Assembly: GCF_001693385.1 (NCBI RefSeq)
Contig: NZ_CP016428.1
Location: forward strand, 1,054,001-1,118,000
Direction of reading: 5' to 3'
DNA length: 64,000 nucleotides
Source of the DNA: Bradyrhizobium icense
GTDB taxonomy: Bacteria > Pseudomonadota > Alphaproteobacteria > Rhizobiales > Xanthobacteraceae
The notes beneath the pieces were generated by a model that did not search any database, was not told the DNA's origin, and was given only the letters and a program-made list of their open reading frames with translations. A program made the translations under genes and the position numbers. Shown here one piece after another: positions 54,851 to 62,697 of the stretch. Numbering within the stretch: the stretch's first letter is position 1; every line of letters begins with the position of its first letter.

Positions 54851-55255
54851 ATGTTCGAGGTCTTGCAGCCGCCCGGTTGGGCCAAGCCGCGCGGGTACGC
54901 GAACGGCATGGCCGCGCGCGGCAAGATGATCTTTGTCGCCGGCCAGATCGGCTGGAACGAACAATGCAGGTTCGAGTCCGATGATCTTGTAGATCAGATC
55001 GGCCAGATCCTGAAGAACGTCGCAGCCGTTTTGCGCGCCGGTGATGCCGCGCCCGAGCATGTGGTGTCGATGACCTGGTTCCTGCTCGATCGCAAGGAGT
55101 ATTCGGCGCGCCTGAAGGAAATCGGCGTGACCTATCGCGACGTCATGGGCCGGCACTTTCCGGCCATGACGGCGCTGCAGGTCTCGGGGCTGGTCGAGGA
55201 TCGCGCCAAGATCGAAATCCAGGCGATCGCGATGGTACCTGACCAGATGAATTGA
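54851..55255 (+). CDS. RidA-family protein lacking the catalytic arginine
   Basis: A 134-residue YjgF/YER057c/UK114-type protein with the typical FVAGQIGW, MTWFLLDRKEYSARL and AKIEIQAIAMV blocks. In imine deaminases an arginine sits in the FPAR(S/T) motif. Here the corresponding segment reads FPAMTALQV, so methionine replaces it and canonical enamine hydrolysis is doubtful. It may act on a ring-cleavage intermediate or bind a ligand. It lies between the acyl-CoA dehydrogenase and the cupin dioxygenase. Confidence 0.85.
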   Translation: MFEVLQPPGWAKPRGYANGMAARGKMIFVAGQIGWNEQCRFESDDLVDQIGQILKNVAAVLRAGDAAPEHVVSMTWFLLDRKEYSARLKEIGVTYRDVMGRHFPAMTALQVSGLVEDRAKIEIQAIAMVPDQMN

Positions 55256-55297
55256 CAACGCGACGCCGAAAGCGGCGCCAACTCTCAGGAGGGCGAC

Positions 55298-56425
55298 ATG
55301 GCAACGAAAGCTCGTGAAAACCATCGGGAAGACGTGGCCGGAAGGGCCAATGTCGAGGACACGCCTGAGCTGCTCGCCTATTACGACGAGCTCGAGAGGC
55401 TCGAGGCGGGCGCACTCTGGACGGTCGCGAACAAGATCGAGCCCTGGCAGCCCAAATCGTCCTCCGTTCCGGTGCTGTGGCGCTATGAGGACCTGCGCGC
55501 GCACGTGCTGCGTTCCGTTGAACTGGTGTCGCCCGAGAAGGCCGGGCGCCGCGTCATCTATCTGAACAATCCCGGACGCCGCGAGCACGCCGCCGCGGTC
55601 GGCTGGCTCTATTCCGGCCTGCAGGTGATGCACCCGGGCGAGGTCGCATCCGCCCACGCCCATTCGGCCTCTGCGCTCCGCTTCATCATGGAAGGCGAGG
55701 GCGCCTATACGATCGTCGACGGTCACAAGATGACGCTCGGCGCCAACGACTTTGTGCTAACGCCGAACGGCACCTGGCACGAGCACGGCGTCTCCAGCGA
55801 CGGCACGCCCTGCATCTGGCAGGACGGCCTCGACATTCCCCTCGTCAATACGCTCGAAGCCAACTTTTATGTGGTTCACCCCGACCTGCAGCAGAGCGTC
55901 GGCTATCCCGTCGACGACATGACGCATACCTGGGGCAATCCCGGCCTGCGCCCGGCGGGCGCCGATTGGTCCAAAGGATACTCGCCGCTGCTGAAATACG
56001 AATGGGCTCCGACTTACGAGGCGCTGCAGCGCTACGCCAAGGCCACCGATGGCTCGCCGTATGACGGCGTTCTCATGAATTACGTCAATCCGGTGACCGG
56101 CGGGCCGGTGATGCAGACGATCGGCGCGTCGATGCAGATGCTGCGGCCGGGCGAGAGCACACGCGCGCATCGTCACACCGGCAGCTTCATTTATCAGGTC
56201 GCAAAGGGGCGCGGTCACTCAATCATCGACGGCAAGCGCTTCGACTGGAAGGAGCGGGATATCTTCTGCGTTCCTTCCTGGGCCTGGCATGAACATGTCA
56301 ACGCTTCCGCCAGCGAGGACGCCTGCCTCTTCACCTTCAACGACCTGCCGGTCATGCACGCGCTCGGCCTCTATCGTGAGGAAGCTTTTGGCGACAATGG
56401 CGGCCGCCAGCCCCTCGTATCCTAG
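55298..56425 (+). CDS. Gentisate 1,2-dioxygenase-like bicupin
   Basis: A 375-residue double cupin. The N-terminal cupin has the iron-binding pattern HAHSASALRFIMEG with a third histidine in GTWHEHG; the C-terminal cupin has HRHTGSFIYQV and WAWHEHV. Gentisate dioxygenases (about 340-380 aa) open gentisate, and relatives open salicylates or 5-substituted anthranilates. The next gene is an FAH-family hydrolase, the usual partner for the ring-cleavage product. GGAGGGCGAC precedes the start. Confidence 0.88.
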   Translation: MATKARENHREDVAGRANVEDTPELLAYYDELERLEAGALWTVANKIEPWQPKSSSVPVLWRYEDLRAHVLRSVELVSPEKAGRRVIYLNNPGRREHAAAVGWLYSGLQVMHPGEVASAHAHSASALRFIMEGEGAYTIVDGHKMTLGANDFVLTPNGTWHEHGVSSDGTPCIWQDGLDIPLVNTLEANFYVVHPDLQQSVGYPVDDMTHTWGNPGLRPAGADWSKGYSPLLKYEWAPTYEALQRYAKATDGSPYDGVLMNYVNPVTGGPVMQTIGASMQMLRPGESTRAHRHTGSFIYQVAKGRGHSIIDGKRFDWKERDIFCVPSWAWHEHVNASASEDACLFTFNDLPVMHALGLYREEAFGDNGGRQPLVS

Positions 56426-56435
56426 GAGAGCAACG

Positions 56436-57347
56436 GTGCGTCTTGTTACCTATCGCGGCAATGTTGAAGCTGCCGCCCGTCTCGGCGCCGTCGTTGACGA
56501 TCTCGTCGTAGATGTCGCGAAGGCGGGCCACCATGCCGGTGTTTCGCTTCCGTCGTCGATGCTCGATTTCATCGATCTCGGACCGCCCGCCTTGGTGGCG
56601 CTCGAGAAGATATTGAACGAGGGCAAGGATAACTGGCCGGTCGGCGCGGCATTGCCGTTGGCGAATGTCAGGCTGCTCGCGCCGATCCCGCGCCCGCGCA
56701 AGAACATTTTCGGCATCGGCTTGAACTATGTCGAGCACGTCGCGGAATCCTCGCGCGCCCTCGACACTGCCAAGGACCTGCCCAAGCAACCGATCATCTT
56801 TTCGAAGCCGCCGACCAGCGTCATCGGGCCGGGCGACGCCATTCATCACAACAAGGCGATCACGCAGCAACTCGACTGGGAGGTCGAGCTTGCGGTCGTG
56901 ATGGGGCGAACCGCGCGGCGCGTGCCGGAAGCTGACGCGCTCGGCTTCGTGTTCGGCTACAGCGTGATGATCGACGTCAGCGCTCGCGACAACCGCCGCG
57001 CCGGCCAATGGATCTACTCCAAGGGGCAGGATACCTACGCGCCGTTCGGGCCGTGCATCGTCACGGCAGATGAAATCACCGATCCGCACACGCTCGATCT
57101 CTGGCTGACGGTGAACGGCGTCGAAAAGCAGCGCTCCAACACGCGCCACATGCTGTTCAAGGTGCCGCTCCTGATTGCCGACATTTCGGCCGCAATGACG
57201 CTGGAGCCGGGCGACATCATCGCGACGGGAACGCCCGAAGGCGTCGGCGCCGGGCGCTCGCCGCAGGAATGGCTGTGGCCGGGCGATGTGGTGGAAGCCG
57301 AAGTAACGGGTATCGGCCGGCTGCGTCATCCCGTGGTGGCGATCTGA
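56436..57347 (+). CDS. FAH-family hydrolase (fumarylpyruvate hydrolase type)
   Basis: A 303-residue protein. The catalytic domain starts RKNIFGIGLNYVEH, and the metal site includes an aspartate and glutamates in QQLDWEVELAVVMG and the later GDIIATGTPEGVG. The GTG start at 56436 is supported by AGGAG seven bases upstream; the frame is open further into the cupin gene but is not used. In the gentisate route such enzymes split fumarylpyruvate or maleylpyruvate to pyruvate and a C4 acid. Confidence 0.88.
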   Translation: MRLVTYRGNVEAAARLGAVVDDLVVDVAKAGHHAGVSLPSSMLDFIDLGPPALVALEKILNEGKDNWPVGAALPLANVRLLAPIPRPRKNIFGIGLNYVEHVAESSRALDTAKDLPKQPIIFSKPPTSVIGPGDAIHHNKAITQQLDWEVELAVVMGRTARRVPEADALGFVFGYSVMIDVSARDNRRAGQWIYSKGQDTYAPFGPCIVTADEITDPHTLDLWLTVNGVEKQRSNTRHMLFKVPLLIADISAAMTLEPGDIIATGTPEGVGAGRSPQEWLWPGDVVEAEVTGIGRLRHPVVAI

Positions 57348-57356
57348 GGGGCCGGC

Positions 57357-58004
57357 ATGATCTTCGACATGGAGACGCTGGAAGCGCAGAATCGCTACAA
57401 GATATTGACGGCGACGGTGACGCCGCGGCCGATCGCCTGGATCACCACGCTCTCCGCGAGCGGCGTCATCAATGCCGCGCCCTTCAGCTTCTTCAACGTG
57501 ATGGGGCACGAGCCGCCCACAGTTGCGATCGGCCTTCTGGCAGGCTCGGAGCGCTTCAAGGATACGGCGGCCAATATCCTCGATACCGGCGAGTTCGTCG
57601 TGAACCTCGTCGCCGAGCGCAACGCCGAGGCCATGAACATCACCTGTATCGACGCGCCGCCGGAGATCGACGAACTAGTGCTGGCGGGACTGACCCCGGC
57701 TGCCTCGCAGGCGGTGCGCCCGCCACGCATCGCGGAATCGCCGGTGTCATTCGAGTGCCGAGTGCTCACGTCGCTGGTGACGGGGCCGCGCCAGACCGCC
57801 GTCATCGGTCGTGTGGTTCGCGCCCATGTCGACGATGCGGTGATCCTGGACAAGGAGCGCTGCCACATCGATACGCAGGCGCTGCGGCTGATCGCCCGTA
57901 TGCACGGCAGCGGCTGGTACGCGCGCTCCACCGACCTGTTCCAGATCGATCGGCCAAGCTGGGCTGCGTGGCAGGAAAAGAACGTCAAGGCTGAACCTGC
58001 GTGA
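57357..58004 (+). CDS. Flavin reductase-like protein (DIM6/NTAB family)
   Basis: A 215-residue FMN-binding split-barrel protein. The family pattern is VTPRPIAWITTLSASGVINAAPFSFFN near residues 20-46, then FVVNLVAERNAEAMN. Members supply reduced flavin to two-component monooxygenases or bind FMN themselves. It starts nine bases after the FAH-type gene. No dedicated luciferase-like oxygenase is present in the window, which leaves the acyl-CoA-dehydrogenase-like protein as a possible partner. Confidence 0.82.
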   Translation: MIFDMETLEAQNRYKILTATVTPRPIAWITTLSASGVINAAPFSFFNVMGHEPPTVAIGLLAGSERFKDTAANILDTGEFVVNLVAERNAEAMNITCIDAPPEIDELVLAGLTPAASQAVRPPRIAESPVSFECRVLTSLVTGPRQTAVIGRVVRAHVDDAVILDKERCHIDTQALRLIARMHGSGWYARSTDLFQIDRPSWAAWQEKNVKAEPA

Positions 58005-58043
58005 AGGATTTCCGAGGCGCGAAGCGTTGAGGCGGAGGACATC

Positions 58044-59135
58044 TTGAAGATTGCAGTATTGGGTGGGGGAAACGGTTCGTTCGCGGCCGCAGGCGACCTC
58101 GCGTTGGCCGGCCATGAAGTCCGGCTGTGGCGGCGAAATCCCGGAGATGTCGAGGCGCATCGGGCGCAGGGCGGCACGATCACGGTCATCGATCGATCGG
58201 GCCGCCTCGATGCCAGGCTGGCTGTGGTCACGCCTTCGATCGCGGAAGCCATCGAAACCGCCGATCTCATCCTGTGTCCGGCGCCGGCCTTCGCGCAGCA
58301 GGCAATCGCGAATCTGGCCGCACCGCATTTGCGCGACGGCCAAGTCGTATTTTTGCCACCTGGCACATTCGGCTCCTACATCTTCGCCCGTGCCGCCCGC
58401 GACGCGGGTAACCGTGCGGAGATCGCAACCGCGGAGACGGGAACCCTGCCGTGGCTGGCGCGCAAGCAAGGTCCCTATGCGGTTCGTATTTCGGGCAGAG
58501 GCGCGCGGCTGCCGACCGGCGTGTTTCCGCAGCGCCTCGCCCCGCACGCGCTTGATGTGATCGAGCGCGCCTTTCCGAACGCCATCGAGCCATGCGGCGA
58601 CGCGCTGTCGGGCGCGCTGATGAATGCGGGCCCGATCATCCATCCGCCGCTGATCACCATGAACGCCGGTCCGATCGAACATTTCGACAAATGGGACATC
58701 CACAAGGAAGGAACGCAGCCGGCGATCCGCCGCGTCACGGATGCGCTCGATGCCGAACGCATCGCCATCCGCGAGGCGCTTGGTTATGGAGCGCCGCATT
58801 TTCCATTGGCCGACCATTATTCGCGCGACGGCGAACCCTGGATGTATGCGCGCGACGCGCACGAGCATCTCACCGATTCCGGCGATTGGTCCGAACGCCT
58901 CATTCTCACGGAGCACCGCTACATGCTGGAGGATTTGCGTCTCGGCCTGTCGTTCCTCGCGTCGGTGGCCGGTCTTGCGGGCGTAAAAACGCCGCTCGTC
59001 AAGGCGTTCCTTGCGATCGGCTCCGCCATTACCGGTGAGGATTTCGCGGTGACGGGCCGGAGCTTGTCCTCGCTCGGCCTCGGCAATCTTGACCGGGCGG
59101 CGTTGCAAAATCTTCTGGGTGAGGGTTTCCGATGA
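58044..59135 (+). CDS. NAD/NADP octopine/nopaline dehydrogenase-family protein
   Basis: A 363-residue protein with an N-terminal Rossmann motif (VLGGGNGSFAAAGDLALAGHEVRLW, residues 4-29) and an opine dehydrogenase-type C-terminal domain (LMNAGPIIHPPLI..NAGPIEHFDKW). It starts with TTG, supported by GGAGG five bases upstream. Opine dehydrogenases join or split amino acids and 2-oxo acids; many catabolic members have other substrates. Here it could process an amino- or oxo-acid conjugate. It overlaps the next gene by four bases. Confidence 0.83.
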   Translation: MKIAVLGGGNGSFAAAGDLALAGHEVRLWRRNPGDVEAHRAQGGTITVIDRSGRLDARLAVVTPSIAEAIETADLILCPAPAFAQQAIANLAAPHLRDGQVVFLPPGTFGSYIFARAARDAGNRAEIATAETGTLPWLARKQGPYAVRISGRGARLPTGVFPQRLAPHALDVIERAFPNAIEPCGDALSGALMNAGPIIHPPLITMNAGPIEHFDKWDIHKEGTQPAIRRVTDALDAERIAIREALGYGAPHFPLADHYSRDGEPWMYARDAHEHLTDSGDWSERLILTEHRYMLEDLRLGLSFLASVAGLAGVKTPLVKAFLAIGSAITGEDFAVTGRSLSSLGLGNLDRAALQNLLGEGFR

Positions 59136-60109
59136 AACCGGTTATCGGATGCCTCGGCGCTGGACGAATGGGCCGCGGCATTGCCGTCGTGTTCGCTTTC
59201 GCCGGTCACCAGGTTGTCGTCATCGATTTTAAGGAACGGGAGGCGTCGGCATTCGAGGCGTTAGCGGCCGAAGCTAAAGTGGAAGTTCGCTCAACGCTCG
59301 AGATACTCTCGCGCATCGGCCTGCTCCCGCCGGAACTAGTGCCCGTGATCGCCGGACGTATCACGGTCGTGTCCCGGGACGAGGCGGCTACGGTGTTGCC
59401 GCGCTGCGATGTCATCTTCGAGGGAATGCCGGAGATCCTCGCGTTAAAGCAGGCGGCGCTGGCCGAGGCCTCGCGGTTGGCGGGCGAGCGCCCGATCATC
59501 GCTTCGACGACCTCGACGATACTGGTCGACGATCTCGCGGGCTCGATCGAACATCCCGGCCGCTTCCTCAACGCGCACTGGCTCAATCCCGCTTACCTCG
59601 TGCCGCTGATCGAATTGTCTCCCGGGCGGCTCACCGTGCTGGAGACGACAGCGCGAATGAAGACGCTGCTCGAAGGCATCGGCAAGGTGCCGGTGGTCTG
59701 CGCGGCGCGTCCGGGCTTCATCGTTCCGCGAATCCAGACGCTGGCAATGAACGAAGCCGCCCGCATGGTGGAAGAGGGCGTTGCCTCGGCGGAAGATATC
59801 GACAAGGCCGTGATCTATGGTTTCGGATTCCGTTTCGCAGTGCTCGGCCTGCTCGAGTTCATCGACTGGGGCGGCGGCGATATCCTGCATCATGCGAGCC
59901 GCTATCTGGTCGAGGCGCTCGGCGATGAACGTTACGCCGCGCCTGACATCATCGCGACGAACATGCGCGAAGGACGCATCGGCATGAAGACCGGGCAGGG
60001 ATTCATGAATTATGAAGGCGTCGACCAGACCGCCTATCGCGAGCCGCGCCTCGCCGCTTTTGCCTCGGCGCTGCGGGCGATGGGCCTTGCGCGCGAACCC
60101 GTCGCTTAA
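59132..60109 (+). CDS. 3-hydroxyacyl-CoA dehydrogenase-family protein
   Basis: A 325-residue protein. The NAD site is CLGAGRMGRGIAVVFAFAGHQVVVID near residues 6-31, the catalytic-region HWLNPAYLVPLIEL lies near 150 and the C-terminal domain has GMKTGQGFMNYEG. It oxidises a 3-hydroxyacyl-CoA or a related 3-hydroxy acid. The start overlaps the opine-dehydrogenase-like gene (ATGA). It is the last gene of the plus operon and converges on livF. Confidence 0.87.
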   Translation: MKPVIGCLGAGRMGRGIAVVFAFAGHQVVVIDFKEREASAFEALAAEAKVEVRSTLEILSRIGLLPPELVPVIAGRITVVSRDEAATVLPRCDVIFEGMPEILALKQAALAEASRLAGERPIIASTTSTILVDDLAGSIEHPGRFLNAHWLNPAYLVPLIELSPGRLTVLETTARMKTLLEGIGKVPVVCAARPGFIVPRIQTLAMNEAARMVEEGVASAEDIDKAVIYGFGFRFAVLGLLEFIDWGGGDILHHASRYLVEALGDERYAAPDIIATNMREGRIGMKTGQGFMNYEGVDQTAYREPRLAAFASALRAMGLAREPVA

Positions 60110-60141
60110 CGCGCGCGTTGTCGTAGCTAGCTAGATCTAGC
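60108..60141. terminator. Two palindromes between convergent operons
   Basis: AACGCGCGCGTT (60108-60119, overlapping the stop codon) and GCTAGATCTAGC (60130-60141) are perfect palindromes in the gap between two convergent operons. They may form a bidirectional terminator or a stabilising structure. No T-run supports intrinsic termination strongly. Confidence 0.35.
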
Positions 60142-60167
60142 GTGTTCGGATGATTGAGGCCCCATTT

Positions 60168-60191
60168 CTACTTTGCATGGGGTTGTTTTCG
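60168..60191. repeat. 24-bp dispersed repeat, copy 2
   Basis: Identical to 22218-22241. It is followed by GCATTTTTTGG, so in the plus direction it resembles the end of a transcript unit. Confidence 0.6.
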
Positions 60192-60217
60192 CATTTTTTG
60201 GTCCGCTGTTAGTCGCT

Positions 60218-60931
60218 CTAATGCCCGCCTAGATAGGCTGCGATCAATTTCGGGTCGTGGATCAGGGTGTCCGCCGGCCCGGACTGGATGATCTCGCCGG
60301 TTTCCAGCACATAGCCGTAATCCGCGGTCTCCAGCGCGGCGCGGGCGTTCTGCTCGACGAGCAGGACCGATACGCCGAGGCTGCGCAGCGAGGCGATGGT
60401 GCGGAAGATTTCCCGGACGATGAGCGGGGCCAGGCCGAGGCTGGGTTCGTCGAGCACCAGGAGTTTCGGCTTCGCCATCAGCGCGCGGCCGAGCGCCAGC
60501 ATTTGCCGCTCGCCGCCTGACAGCGTACCGGCGGCCTGCTTGCTACGCTCCTTCAGCCGCGGAAAGCGGTCGAACACGTCATCGAGGCTTTTGCGCGTCG
60601 TCGAACGATCGCGCAGGCTGTAGGTGCCGAGCAAGAGATTGTCGGCGACCGACATGTCGGCGAACAGCTCGCGCTTTTCGGGGACGAGGCAAAGCCCACG
60701 CTCGACGCGGCCCTCGACGTCGATCCGCGCAAGATCGTTGCCTTGAAAGACCATCCGCCCCGTGGACTTCAGCAGACCGATGGCGGCCATCAACAGCGTT
60801 GTCTTGCCGGCGCCGTTCGGCCCGATCACGGTCACGATCTGCCCTTGCTCGACGGAAAGCGAGACGTTCCGCACCGCCTCCACCTTGCCATAGGCGACCG
60901 ACACATTCTCGATCGAGAACATCTGCGTCAC
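60218..60931 (-). CDS. livF: Branched-chain-type ABC transporter ATPase, LivF
   Basis: A 237-residue ATPase with Walker A GPNGAGKTTL near residue 38, signature LSGGERQMLALGRAL and Walker B LLVLDEPSLGLAP. The length and the short C-terminus (ALIHDPKLIAAYLGGH) are those of LivF. The start overlaps the stop of the fused permease-ATPase gene by four bases. It belongs to the importer next to the aromatic island; such systems often carry aromatic acids rather than branched-chain amino acids. Confidence 0.9.
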   Translation of the reverse strand: MTQMFSIENVSVAYGKVEAVRNVSLSVEQGQIVTVIGPNGAGKTTLLMAAIGLLKSTGRMVFQGNDLARIDVEGRVERGLCLVPEKRELFADMSVADNLLLGTYSLRDRSTTRKSLDDVFDRFPRLKERSKQAAGTLSGGERQMLALGRALMAKPKLLVLDEPSLGLAPLIVREIFRTIASLRSLGVSVLLVEQNARAALETADYGYVLETGEIIQSGPADTLIHDPKLIAAYLGGH

Positions 60932-62697
60932 GCGACACCTCCAAGATAGGCTTCCTGGACGCGGGCGTCGTTGCGTATTGCCGCCGGTTCGCCTTCGCAG
61001 AGCTTGGAGCCGAAATCGAGCACGACGATGCGGTCGACCAGCGACATCACGAATTCCATGTCGTGCTCGACCAAGAGGATCGTCAGATGGTCGGCGCGCA
61101 GCGACCGCAGCAATTCGGCCAGCTTGAGCTTTTCCTGACGACGCAGACCGGCCGCCGGCTCGTCGAGAACGAGCAGTGTCGGATCGGCCGCGAGCGCGCG
61201 GGCGATCTCGAGCACGCGCTGATTGCCGAGCGGAAGGTTGCCGGCGAGTTCGAACGGTTTGTCGCTGAGCCCGACCCGCTCGAGTTGCTGCAACGCCTCG
61301 TAGCGCGCGCTGGCCTCTTCCGCCTGATTCAGGCGGAGCGCGCCGGCGAGCAGGCCGGTCTTGGTGCGCGAATAGGTGCCGAGCAGCACGTTGTCGAGCA
61401 GTGTCATGCGCGGGCGCAGCTTGACGTGCTGGAAGGTGCGGGAGATGCCGGAGCGGGCGATGTGGAATTGCTGGTCGCGGGTGATCGAGCGTCCCGCAAA
61501 AGCGATCTCGCCGCTGTTGGTGCGCAGCGCCCCTGTGAGCAGGTTGAACATCGTGGTCTTGCCGGCACCATTCGGCCCGATCAGCCCGAGGATCTCGCCG
61601 GACCTCACCTCGAAGCTGACATTGTTGACGGCGACGAGACCGCCAAACCGCCGTTGCGCGCCGTTCACTTTAAGAAGAAGCGTGCCGGGCGCCGGTTGCT
61701 CGCGGCGCGGCAGCGGAGCTGCCGGCTTCGGACGGGACTGTTTCAGCTCCGGCAGAAAACCCGCGAGGAACGGCACGATGCCTTGCCGGGCCCGCTGCAG
61801 GAACAGGATGAACAGCGCCGAGAACGCCACGATCTCGAGCTGGCCGGAAGCGCCCTTCGCGATCAGCGGCAGGTAGTCCTGCACGCTGTCTTTCAGGAGC
61901 GTCACGATTGCCGCGCCGACCACGCCGCCCAGAATGCTGCCGGCCCCTCCGACCATCGCCATCATCAGATATTCGATGCCCATGATGGCTTCGAACGGTC
62001 CAGGGCTGACAAAACGGCCGAGATGGGCATAGAGCCATCCGGACAGGGCGCCGAAGAATGCGGCGATCACGAATGTCACCAGCTTGATCCGGAATGCGCT
62101 GATGCCGAGGCTTTCGACCAGGGTATTGCCGCCGCGCATCGCGCGCATCGCGCGGCCGATGCGGGAGTCGAGAAGGTTGTAGCAGACGAGAAGCACCGCG
62201 ACGACGATCGCCCAGATCAGGAAATAGATCTGCCGGCTCTCGACCAAAGCGACCGGGCCAATCGAAATCGGCGGAATGCCCGAGATGCCGTTGTGTTGAC
62301 CAAGGCCATCGATGTTGCCGAACAGGAACGCAATCGCCAGCCCCCAGGCGACCGTGCTCAGCGACAGAAAGTGGCCCCCAAGGCGCAGTGTCACGAAGCC
62401 CAGGATCGCCGCGATGCTGCACGTAAGAATAACGGCCAGCACCAGTCCGAGCCAGGGCGAAAAGCCGTTCAGAGCCGTGGCCCATGCCGTCGCATAAGCC
62501 GCCACGCCGACAAAGGCCGCCTGGCCGAACGACACGATGCCGCCGACGCCGGTCAATAGCGCCAGTCCGATGGCCGCAAGCGAGTAGATGCCGATGTAGT
62601 TCAGCAAGGTAATGCTGAACGGATTGAGCACGAAGGGCGCCGTCACGAGGCAGGCGATCGCCGCGGCAATGATGAGACGGATCTGCTGCAGGGTCAT
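60928..62697 (-). CDS. Fused LivM permease and LivG ATPase
   Basis: A 589-residue fusion. Residues 1-300 are a LivM-type permease with about eight to ten membrane segments (VGGIVSFGQAAFVGVAAYA near residue 50). After a linker near 310-340 comes a LivG-type ATPase with GPNGAGKTTMFNLLTG, LPLGNQRVLEIARAL and LLVLDEPAAGL. Both parts look intact. Such fusions are common in Bradyrhizobium. The gene overlaps livF and livH by four bases on each side. Confidence 0.9.
   Translation of the reverse strand: MTLQQIRLIIAAAIACLVTAPFVLNPFSITLLNYIGIYSLAAIGLALLTGVGGIVSFGQAAFVGVAAYATAWATALNGFSPWLGLVLAVILTCSIAAILGFVTLRLGGHFLSLSTVAWGLAIAFLFGNIDGLGQHNGISGIPPISIGPVALVESRQIYFLIWAIVVAVLLVCYNLLDSRIGRAMRAMRGGNTLVESLGISAFRIKLVTFVIAAFFGALSGWLYAHLGRFVSPGPFEAIMGIEYLMMAMVGGAGSILGGVVGAAIVTLLKDSVQDYLPLIAKGASGQLEIVAFSALFILFLQRARQGIVPFLAGFLPELKQSRPKPAAPLPRREQPAPGTLLLKVNGAQRRFGGLVAVNNVSFEVRSGEILGLIGPNGAGKTTMFNLLTGALRTNSGEIAFAGRSITRDQQFHIARSGISRTFQHVKLRPRMTLLDNVLLGTYSRTKTGLLAGALRLNQAEEASARYEALQQLERVGLSDKPFELAGNLPLGNQRVLEIARALAADPTLLVLDEPAAGLRRQEKLKLAELLRSLRADHLTILLVEHDMEFVMSLVDRIVVLDFGSKLCEGEPAAIRNDARVQEAYLGGVA

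Noticed and set aside
60799..62559. A 586-codon plus-strand frame
   Set aside because: It is antisense to the fused LivM-LivG and livF genes and has shadow-like composition.
60928..62697. LivM-LivG fusion as a novelty
   Set aside because: The fusion is real, but such permease-ATPase fusions are common in Bradyrhizobium-type importers.
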